Shown here one piece after another: positions 55,760-64,000 of a stretch of DNA of 64,000 bases. Each line of letters begins with the position of its first letter. The first letter of the stretch is position 1. Location: contig OY754980.1 in NCBI GenBank assembly GCA_963576475.1, forward strand, positions 7,725,186-7,789,185, read 5' to 3'. The DNA comes from Molanna angustata (Eukaryota; Arthropoda; Insecta; Trichoptera; Molannidae). A program made the position numbers and the translations under genes. The notes under the pieces were generated by a model. That model did no database searches. It worked only from the letters and a program-made list of their open reading frames with translations, and had not been told where the DNA came from.

Positions 55760-56045
55760 TTAAAAAAAAACAGTATTTATGGATATGCCGTGTAACTGCG
55801 CGCGAACCATGAGGCTGTAAACTTTATGAGCAATTTGTATCGAGGGGGGGACGGGTGTGTTACGTAAAAATGAACCAATTCGCGGCAGGTGTCTGCGACC
55901 GAAACTAGACGGTGCACATGACGTCACAAGGAGTTGTCTCCCTTGCGAGAGGTCCCGTTGAATAATTCATATCCGCGCGACGCGAGACTGCTGGCGGAAG
56001 CAATTTTCGGTATTGTTATGTGCCGGCAAACCCTGAAAAATATTT
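55760..56045. promoter_or_regulatory. GC- and CpG-rich island with CRE palindrome, candidate promoter
   Basis: In strongly AT-rich surroundings this stretch is dense in CG dinucleotides (aactgcgcgcgaaccatgag, tatccgcgcgacgcgagact). It contains a perfect cAMP-response-element palindrome TGACGTCA at 55919-55926 and a CCAAT box on the plus strand at about 55874 (aaccaattcg). No repeat partner exists in the window. It could be a promoter/first exon or a conserved enhancer; the downstream frames at 56054-56245 are not convincing. Confidence 0.35.
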
Positions 56046-56451
56046 TTATTTAAGTGATCAAAACATTCCGAGGAGTTTGGAATTCTCTCCTCCGAGTGAA
56101 GAGTTTTTCCACTTCTTTTATGAGACGTAATGAGATGGCAACAAAGATTACGATTCTAGTGCGTAACATTAGGCAGCCAGCAAGCTTGGAATTGATACAA
56201 TGCAAACGTACCTTGATGTTATTGCTGGGGCGTGTTTGGGGGTGAAGTTATTCATAAAAGAACTGGGTTTTGTCAAACGCTATACATTCAATGATAAATT
56301 GGCTTCAAATATATCAGAAGATTTTCATACATTGATTTCTAACGAAATCTGTACACGTAGGATTTGGGTCTGCGTCCACTCGAATGTCGAAGTGATAAAG
56401 GCCTGGGTGATATTCATAGAATATATTTTTTCTGGTTCACAATCCTAAGAC
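56046..56451. other. spacer, weak open frames
   Basis: Two overlapping plus-strand frames (56054-56245 and 56200-56448) have no recognisable domain. One may be exon sequence of a gene started in the island upstream, but I cannot support it. Confidence 0.3.
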
Positions 56452-56850
56452 ATGTTAATGTTATATATGTTCAAGACACGTACATACTTAAAATATTAAG
56501 ATAGGTGAAAACACTAAATGAAATTGAAGAGATGTTTTTGCATGAAAATCTTACATGAGCCTATTCAAGGGATACTTATTTTAAAAATAATATTATTTCG
56601 ACATTTAACAACATATATTTCAAACGATGAGGATATAAATCGACGGATTTTAAGGTTCTTAAAAAGTTATTGAAACGAATTATCTTTACTACATAAAAAA
56701 TAACTATTTTTATCGTTATCTCATTTGCACAAAACACTTTTATCGTTAAATCATTTGGACAAAATATTTTTAATCGTTATCTAATTTGTACAAAATATTT
56801 TTCCCCTTGCGCTGCACATAAAGATTAGAATTTAATGATAGTCTTAAGAC
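56452..56850 (+). repeat. dispersed repeat family E (copy 2)
   Basis: Aligns with 19165-19518. It carries a local 36-bp duplication (ttttatcgttatctcatttg, acaaaacac, repeated with changes at about 56735-56800). Ends agtcttaagactg, without the (TAAAA)n tract. Confidence 0.75.
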
Positions 56851-57580
56851 TGTTAGTCTGATATATGCTCCTCTATAAAATAACCTTAACTATTTTAGCT
56901 CCTCTTACCTCGTTAGTAAGATACATACTTTACCATATTCCAACAAGGAATACCCGTCAAAGTATAACATTCCTATGTGAGATGTCCAACACTAGTTATT
57001 TACGTAAATCACCAATTAATAGAATTCATCGGTTGGGCAATGATTTGTTTTCTGACTGATGTATTCTTCCATTCTATTAATTCCTATAAGGACACTTTAA
57101 TGAATTTTTTTCAAAAACATACCCTCCAATGAAATGTGTAATTTAATGGTTTGCATATTTATATGTATACAATTTAAAGGAAAGGAAAGCAAAGAAGATT
57201 GTATTTCAATTATGTTATTGATAATTATTATTTTTTAGTTTATTATTATTATGTTGATAAGATTATTGTATTCTTTTCTGTGATTTTGTTTTCGATATGT
57301 GCTTTTTATGTTCGTTTGTAAAAGGCAAAATATGCCTTAAATGATTGAAAAAATAATTACGATCATAGGTTATACTTTTTGCACTATAGTGTCGAAACTA
57401 CATAAGTTACTATTCGTTATACGCATTATTTTGTCGTTCATATAGCGTTCTGGGTTCATTTTCATTTCATTTGGAAGGAGTTTGGCATTTACATAAACAC
57501 CACGCTTGCCAGACGGGTTGGTGAGTTTTGAATTTCAGCCGCCCTTAACATAGGGTACAGACGCTGTTTGTAGCCGCCCA
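56851..57580. other. AT-rich spacer
   Basis: No supported feature. Confidence 0.45.
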
Positions 57581-57584
57581 TTCT

Positions 57585-58018
57585 GGGTCAGACGCTACAT
57601 ATGCATTGGAGACCATGGCCCTTACAAAAAGAAATGTAGAAAAACTCAAATGCACACAGCGATCCATGGAAAGATCCATGCTTGGTATAAGCCTAAGAGA
57701 CAGAATAAGAAATGAGGAAATTAGGAAAAGGACCAGAGTAGCGGACGTCATGGATCGCGTAGCTACATTGAAATGGCAATGGGTGGGACATATTGCTAGA
57801 CAGGAACCCGCAAGATGGACCCCTAAAATATTGAGATGGAGACCTTGGGAAAGTAAGAGAGGCGTCGGAAGACCGCAAAAAGATGGTTTGACGACATAGC
57901 CGCTGTGGGGGGTAGAAATTGGCTGCAAGCAGCAAACGATAGAAGGAAGTGGAAGAATATGGAAGAGGTCTATATCCAGCAGTGGAAGACAGAGGGCTGA
58001 AGAAGAAGAAGAAGAATA
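57585..58018 (+). mobile_element. RTE-type LINE C-terminus, family R2 (best copy)
   Basis: The plus strand reads ATYALETMALTKRNVEKLKC, then RSMERSMLGISLRDRIRNEE, then VATLKWQWVGHIARQEPARW, then KRGVGRPQKDGLTT with a frameshift at about 57888, after which RNWLQAANDRRKWKNMEEVY and IQQWKTEG, stop, and an (AAG)n tail follow. One single-base frameshift separates it from an open C-terminus. 5'-truncated at the TYAxET motif. Confidence 0.87.
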
Positions 58019-58119
58019 TAGCGTTCTGAGGCAAGGCGCAGTCATAAACATGATATTTGAAAAAAAATAAGAATCTGCGAGCTTTTATGACGTGGAACTG
58101 AAATAAGCCATGGATATTA

Positions 58120-58210
58120 ACAAAGATAGAGGTCTTCATGGCCACAATCCTAGGATTATTTTGCACCAAGAACTCGAACTCTCCACTTATCTCTCTCATC
58201 GGCCAGCCTA
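58120..58210 (-). mobile_element. possible RTE-type LINE end
   Basis: The minus strand reads GWPMREISGEFEFLVQNNPR and IVAMKTS. It resembles the LADxRDxWxxxxxGADQSxE end of family R3 only loosely. Confidence 0.35.
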
Positions 58211-58733
58211 TTCACCAAAAATATAGAGGGACGAACCGGATTTGGCCGAAAGCTAGATAATATTATAAATAGCATTAAAACAAGGTATGGTTAAACAAAC
58301 CGTGGGCGTCTGACAAATAAAATATATTTTTCACTTAATCTTTCACCTGCGAAATTGCCTTATCGAATCAACTTCTCAAAACGATTAAACATAATTAGAT
58401 TCTTGATTATTTATCAGTACATTCAAGTATTCAGGATTTACGGTTCATTATTGGGAAAACGATAATTTTCTAACCTTTGTAGTTTTGTCAAATAATTTCT
58501 CCGTTTGTCATAATGTAGGTACAAATGATTTCCCGTTTACACGGTTTCAAAATAACACGGTGAATTTTTAATTCGTAATGTATCGGGATTATATCAAGGG
58601 TACTGATATGATCCTGATTCTAGTTTTGCTCGAAGAAACACAGGTGTTTAGTCTTTCGAATAAGGTACCTACTCTCGCTTTAAGCACTGCGGACATCTTG
58701 CTTTTTGGAACTGCGGATATAGCGCCCTTGGAG
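58211..58733. other. AT-rich spacer
   Basis: No supported feature. Confidence 0.45.
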
Positions 58734-58745
58734 TGATCTTGTATC

Positions 58746-58992
58746 GTTTATGTTAGGAAAATAACTTTGTGGCGACATTATAAATTATTTATAATATAAA
58801 CTTAACGTAGTTTACACCACTTAACTATGAGTACTAACTTCTACCGGTTTCAAAAACTTTAAATGTTTTCTTCTTCAGGAAGACTTACGTACTAAGTCTT
58901 CCTGAAGAAGAAAACATTTAAAGTTTTTGAAACCGGTAGAAGTTAGTACTCATAGTTAAGTGGTGTAAAATACGTTAAGTTTATATTATAAA
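58746..58992 (-). mobile_element. Penelope-derived snap-back insertion (100-bp arms)
   Basis: Arms 58787-58886 and 58894-58993 differ at one position around a 7-nt loop. They contain cttcctgaagaagaaaacat and tttttGAAACcggtagaagt. Beyond the left arm an ATG on the minus strand (58778-58776) opens MSPQSYFPNIN, cut after 33 nt. Flanked by a 12-bp duplication, tgatcttgtatc, at 58734-58745 and 58993-59004. Confidence 0.9.
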
Positions 58993-59148
58993 TGATCTTG
59001 TATCATTCAATGGCGCTTAATAATTTATTTTTAATTTGCTACTCTGTGACTCGAGCGTGCTGAGTGTGAAATGCCTCCAATAGAGCTTTTCTTTGGCGGA
59101 GTTCTTGTACATATAGTGATGCCAGGTTGTTTGAAGCATTGAACAGAG

Positions 59149-59716
59149 TAAAAACCAAGTGGGTGGTGGCCAACGCTATACTCCTCACTACCAAGTCACT
59201 CCACCAAGTTTTAAAATTTTGTATAAAAAAATTTCAGATTCTTGAAATGGGTTTGTTTAATTATTTTTGATTTAAATATTTTATAATGAAATCTTAATAA
59301 AAATTTAAAGCAATGTTATGTAAGTGATGTGCCTTATTAGCAATTTGAAAATAAAAATATGATATTTTAAGATTCCTGAGCTTGGGGTAGCTTTGAGATA
59401 TTTGATAGAAAAAAAGTGATAAACACTAATCAGACATCCTTCAAAATCTAACGAATATTAGATATACAATTTTGTAAATTTTGAAAAGAATCGAAAGAGC
59501 ACTTTAGTTTAAAATCGATAAAGTAGAATAAACACGCCGTACATAGAATATAGTATACAGCACACACACACAAAGATACATTGTGATGAAACTTTCAGAA
59601 TACAATCGTAACATGATACTGGTTGATAATCTGCAGTAAAAAGTAAAAAAATCTTGAAAATTGCGAATTCATAACTCACCACTATAATATGTCCTTGGAG
59701 TAGTAAGGAGTAAAAA
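59149..59716 (+). repeat. 560-bp repeat family A, copy 4 (uninterrupted)
   Basis: Start aaccaagtgggtggtggcca and end tccttggagtagtaaggagt followed by aaaaa. No insertion within it, so together with copy 1 it defines the element length of about 565 bp. Confidence 0.82.
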
Positions 59717-59927
59717 CTATATATTTATTTATTTATTTATTTATTTCAAGGACAACATACAGCATATAATAAATTATAAAACATAAAGATAATTTGATTA
59801 AGAATAAAGCCAAATACAGGTTGTCGCTGAAGTTATTGTATGTAGTATATTAAGAAACATACATTAGGAATGGTTACATATTATGGTGAGATATTGTGTG
59901 AATGATGTGTGAAATTGTATATTTATT

Positions 59928-60826
59928 TTTATTTATTTATTTATTTTTCACACCTTTATCACAAAGACTATTATGAAGATTACTGCTGCCCAACTAGGTA
60001 ACCCTGTTCTAGGGCTAGCAGTTTACAATTTTACCAAGCCAAATATTTGACATTTTGGTTATACATAGTTACATAGAGCGGACACCAGACATCACAACAC
60101 AGTAAATTACAATATTACATAGTTACCAATATCTTAAACACAAAAGTATAAACTGATACAGTAAATTTTGATATGTTATTATTCTAATATTATTTCTACC
60201 ATAATATGCACACCCGTTGTTGTCATTTATGTTATGTAGCAGTTTGACATTAAAATTTGCTCTGTGGTCTTCTCAACGTATATACTCAGTAACAATATTA
60301 TTTGACTTGTCACAAATCAAATAAAATACAAAATCAAGATTTCTTCTTTGAAATAAATCTAATAAAAAAGAGAAATGTTTTAGAGTTTATTTGTCTTAAA
60401 ATAAGATGCAATGTAAAGACAATCCTCGAACCAGCTTGTGTAGCGTGTAGTTATATTATTTAATATTATTTCTCAGAATTATTAAATGTGTCAGTATAAT
60501 TAAGTGTTAAATTTGATTATGACGATGAAATTTTAAGTTTGATATATTTTTTAAATGTGGGGGCGCTAAGTAAGAATATGTCAATCTCTTGGAAATGCCT
60601 ATTGTATGTATTACAGATTCTGTACATTGTTGCATGTTGAGCATAGTTGGTGTGTTGAGTGGTAAGACGGAAAAGAGGAGTGTGTCTAGTTCTACGGGTA
60701 GGGATGTTGAAAGATATATAGTTTAAGAGAGCAGGAGAATCAATTTTATTATTAATAATATTGTGGAGAAGCATCATATCAGATATAGTACGTCTGTTTT
60801 CGAGTGAATCAATGCCATGGTAAATC
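59928..60826 (-). mobile_element. LINE 3' end with polymerase C-terminus, CR1/Jockey-like
   Basis: The minus strand reads IYHGIDSLENRRTISDMMLL, then HNIINNKIDSPALLNYISFN, then IPTRRTRHTPLFRL and IDIFLLSAPTFKKYIKLKI, stop at about 60519. The RRxxxDxxxLxxIINxxxDxPxLL block is typical of Jockey/CR1-group C-termini. About 570 bp of 3' untranslated sequence follow, ending in a (TTTA)n tract at 59931-59950 (plus sense), the LINE tail. A second (TTTA)n with similar flank is at 59724-59750. Confidence 0.82.
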
Positions 60827-60948
60827 CTTATATATTATAGTTAATTCGTCAATTTATCAATTCAGATTATAAAGGTATTTCACAATGTAACAATTTTTTG
60901 ATACATACATAAAATTAATACAATTATGACATTTATTCATTCATTCAT

Positions 60949-61240
60949 ACCATCACGGCATATCCCACAATGTGGGGTAACCAGCGAAAGGTGTCCGGGT
61001 GTGCATTGCCTTATAAAGGGAGAACAACACATCTATGTATTCCCACACACCAGTCTCGTTTCACCAAAAAAGGCACTACATTCAGAATGGGTGGTGAACC
61101 TCATTGCTGAACTATGTGAGATGTTATTGTTCCCTGTTGTATTTTCGATTACCCGGCTCTTACGGGACACTCGAAAACAATGATTTAAAATAATGGAAGC
61201 ACTATTCTAAGCCGGTGCCTCACAGCTAGGACATTTATAG
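60949..61240 (+). repeat. dispersed repeat family B (longest copy)
   Basis: Blocks in order: ccatcacggcatatcccaca, atgtggggtaaccagcgaaa, acaccagtctcgtttcacca, gggtggtgaacctcattgct, gattacccggctcttacggg and gcactattctaagccggtgc. It defines the family, of which copies or pieces occur at 6165, 23845, 30335, 30537 and 54620. Noncoding. Confidence 0.75.
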
Positions 61241-62515
61241 GATAGGCGTTGCGTTAAACGTATCTCAACGTGTAAAAAGAGAATCCAATATATAGGCAAT
61301 AGAATCCATGTCTGTACAGACAAATATATTAATCCTGGTTTAATTGCTAATAAATAATAGCCTTCCAAGATCCAATAAGTTGAGCTGTTTACGATCGCCT
61401 ATAAAGCAATTAGGAAATTGATGAAAGGTTTGATGTCCATGCCTTGAATCCTTGATTGAAACTCTCCTCTAATTTATATGATCTCCTCGTCATTTAAATT
61501 TAATTGCAAATGAAAAAGACAAGGAAACAAATAGAGAGAGAAATTAATGAAGATGGGGATAATAATTAAGAAGGGTAAAAATAATAAATACATCATTTTA
61601 TAGCAAATAACCAATTTATTTAATTACTATTTACGAAATTAAAATAATATCAATATACCAAATTTTCATTAAAAAAACAAAATTGATCGTAAATTAATTC
61701 ATAGTTTGATTTAAATTATATTAAACGTCAAATTATAAAACATTTTGTTTCGATTCAATGTATTTTTTATATGGCGACAGTCGCTTTACTTAGTCTTATT
61801 AGAACATTATCAAGAGCTTCAAATTCCTCGTAATAAATAAAGAAAAAAATAAATAATAATTAATATGTAAATGAAATTTAAATTCCAAATTTTAGTAACA
61901 TCATAAAATCATTTGATGAAAAATTAGAAAATACACCGCTTTAGGTAACGAGATTAAAAGACTTCCAACAAAATTTTTTAGCCGGTATTTAAAAATTTTA
62001 GATGAATCGAAAAAAATAATAATAAAAATGCAAAAATCGGTAATAATGAATACATATAGGATAAAGACAAGGAGATGTAATCAGGATCAGGGTTCAGGGA
62101 TAAATATTTCTTATTTAGTTTTTTCTTGAAAATACAAAGTAAGTTAGACGACGCAACATCCGGATTCCATAATCTTGCTGATTGTACTTCAAACGACGAG
62201 CTGAAAAATTCTGTGTAGTGGATAGGGATGGCTGGTGTTGTACGTTCAGCTGAACGGATTGGAAGTCCATGATTGTGGCATACTGTGGCAGGTTTAGATT
62301 AGAGAGAATATTGTACAATAATGACAGAATGTTTATATTACGCCGCTGGCGTATCTTTTCAAGTACAATCAGATTAACTATAGAATGGCATCTTTTAATA
62401 CATACAAATATTTAAATATAAACTATATTTCTCAAATAGTTCCTAAATTTTCCTTCTGAATCCTTCCGTTCCCCCCTTACTTTCTTTATAACTATGATCA
62501 GTGTTGTAGTCATTT
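61241..62515. other. AT-rich spacer
   Basis: No supported feature. Confidence 0.5.
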
Positions 62516-62559
62516 GAAAAATATTTCTTCTTTGTATATTTTTACGAGTCATAAATACT

Positions 62560-62675
62560 ATTGTACCGAATTAACTTTAGAAGCTTTATGTTGCTCTGGT
62601 TGGTTGGAAGAAATTGCCTTATGCCAACAAACCCGTATTTGTGCACTTGCTGTACATAGAGATTATAAATAAATA
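62560..62675 (+). mobile_element. LINE or SINE 3' end
   Basis: attgtaccgaattaacttta, tggttggttggaagaaattg, ccttatgccaacaaacccgt and an (AATA)n tail, parallel to 29550-29660. Confidence 0.5.
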
Positions 62676-63370
62676 ATTATAGATGAAAATAAGGTGGATG
62701 ATGCTATAATTGAAGAAAATTTTAATGCGATCGTGTTGAAAGAGTCAACTCTTCATACAATTAAATGTCGATCCCACTCGGCACGGATGAAAATGCCCAC
62801 GAAAAGACTCGTTGAAGTTACAAACTTGCCGTAAAAAAAAACAGACTTGTTATGTGAAGAGCTGCCATAGCGACGCGCAAAAATTTTACGCTTGTCCAGG
62901 TTCAACATTTTCAAAGAAAACCCAGTATCTGGTGTCTTTGCAAAACGCCACACAGTCGAATGTGAAGTATTCACGCATGAAAAAATAATATCCAAAAAAG
63001 GAACTAAAACCGTTATTATTCTATGGCACAAAAGTATCCCTACCTTTGCAAAATAGACAATATTTCCTATTGTGTGAACGCTCAAATTGACTACCTATGG
63101 TAAACAAACGCATGAAATAAAAAAAATAGATACAAAGCTCATATGTTTTGATAAACCACTACGATACATAATATGGGGATTTTGTTTTGCATTTGAAATT
63201 TATTTGGTTACAACTGTTCAGCTGAAAAACTTACCTAATAATTTTGAGCAAATTCTCGTTTTACTCAGTATTGGTTTACTTTCCAGCAATGAGTCTTCAC
63301 GGGTTAGTCCAACCGAATAATATTAGTTGAAACATGATATAAATTTAGTTGATTTTGTAGACAAATAATG
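62676..63370. other. spacer
   Basis: A minus-strand frame of 110 codons (63085-62753) exists but has no recognised domain; nothing else is supported. Confidence 0.4.
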
Positions 63371-63374
63371 CATT

Positions 63375-63480
63375 AGCGATGATCAGACCGGTGCTGATAT
63401 ATGGTAGCGAGACCTGGGCCATCACACGAAGGCAAGTTCATTTAGTGCAAACAGCCAGGATAAAGATAGGTGGGTTATAA
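63375..63480 (+). mobile_element. RTE-type LINE fragment
   Basis: The plus strand reads MIRPVLIYGSETWAITRRQV, then HLVQTARIKIGG: the RPVLxYGSETWxxT block. Cut soon after. Confidence 0.65.
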
Positions 63481-63524
63481 ATTAAAAAAAATTATAGGAA
63501 TATTGTATAGTCTTCCTTTAAAAT

Positions 63525-63965
63525 GTATCAGACAATTACCAAACCGTTTCTACTGTATGGCTCCGAATGTTGGACGATGCACAACAACTTCCATAATTGG
63601 AAACCACAGAGATGCGTATGCTAAGTGCTAAGATGGTCAGCGGGAGTGTCTCTATAAGACAAAATAAAAGTTCATACATTCGCGGAAGCTTGACAGGCAT
63701 TAATAATAAATTAGACGAAGGCCAATTGAGTTGGTATGGTCACATATTGAGAAGACCCGAGGATCACATTGTGAACCAGGCTATGGCCGTAGACATCCCC
63801 CGATCAAAAATACATGGATGGCGCGAAGGAGTTCCCAATTTGTGAGACAAGAATTGGCATCGGAGGCGGCTCAGAACCGAAGAGTGTACAGCCTGAGGAT
63901 GAGGATAGTTGACCCCAATAGTCTTCATAGACGATAATTTGGGAAGAGGCCAGGAAGAAGAAGAT
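63525..63965 (+). mobile_element. RTE-type LINE C-terminus
   Basis: The plus strand reads TKPFLLYGSECWTMHNN, then MRMLSAKMVSGSVSIRQNKS, then LSWYGHILRRPEDHIVNQAM, then after a frameshift VRQELASEAAQNRRVYSLRM and RIVDPNSLH, and an aagaagaaga tail. The GRPxKxW segment is corrupted (MARRS). It follows the separate fragment at 63375 closely. Confidence 0.8.
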
Positions 63966-64000
63966 TGTTTAGTGTTCCTTTTGTTATAACTAATGGTTTG

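Noticed and set aside
56054..56448. Two plus-strand frames after the CpG-rich island as a gene
   Set aside because: No recognisable domain, overlapping frames and no splice support; left as spacer.
57545..58199. Two 168-residue minus-strand frames
   Set aside because: They are shadows of the plus-strand RTE family R2 C-terminus and its flank.

Overview
The window looks like repeat-rich chromosomal DNA from an insect. It is very AT-rich, has almost no coding density, shows consensus GT-AG introns, and carries no prokaryotic-style genes. The transposon content (many RTE-type and CR1-type LINE ends, tRNA-headed SINEs, Penelope-like elements, a Dong/R4-type LINE in a TAA microsatellite, Harbinger-like MITEs) fits a lepidopteran or a close relative. 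That taxonomic call is inference.

Host gene: I can support one gene, on the minus strand between about 17.2 and 13.7 kb. Two exons are well defined (15425-15126 and 13841-13670), with good splice sites and matching phase. Two weaker exons upstream (17224-17152, beginning with ATG, and 15920-15812) join them in perfect phase. The product is a Ser/Pro-rich, probably disordered or cytoplasmic protein region that I do not recognise. Its introns hold a SINE, a LINE fragment, a small hairpin and a nine-copy 58-bp array. Other weak host candidates are a possible terminal exon near 42.6 kb (minus), a GC-rich island with a CRE-type palindrome at 55.8-56.05 kb, and two unassigned coding-like stretches at 0.7-0.9 and 52.6-52.8 kb.

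Layout: 0-13 kb holds RTE ends, a Penelope-like element (1.9-2.65 kb), the longest RTE fragment (9.4-8.6 kb), SINEs and a 73-bp array. 13-20 kb holds the host gene, a CR1 end and a (TAAAA)n tract of about 570 bp. 20-35 kb holds SINEs, LINE ends, a Harbinger-like MITE interrupted by a Penelope-derived hairpin, and a (TAAA)n tract. 35-45 kb is mostly unassigned AT-rich sequence with LINE remnants. 45-53 kb holds three halves of a fold-back family, CR1 remnants, a second Harbinger-like MITE and the Dong-like fragment. 53-64 kb holds two more Penelope-derived hairpins, a fourth copy of a 560-bp repeat, and RTE/LINE ends.

Main discovery: five insertions (1.9, 28.2, 30.0, 55.3 and 58.8 kb) share one architecture. 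In each, a terminal repeat occurs in inverted and direct orientation. The inverted copy is joined to the first 28-47 nt of an ATG-led reading frame, and the whole is bounded by 12-16 bp target duplications. One copy still encodes a Penelope GIY-YIG endonuclease; the other four are reduced to near-perfect hairpins whose loop-proximal part resembles a hammerhead core. They are best read as snap-back Penelope-like derivatives.
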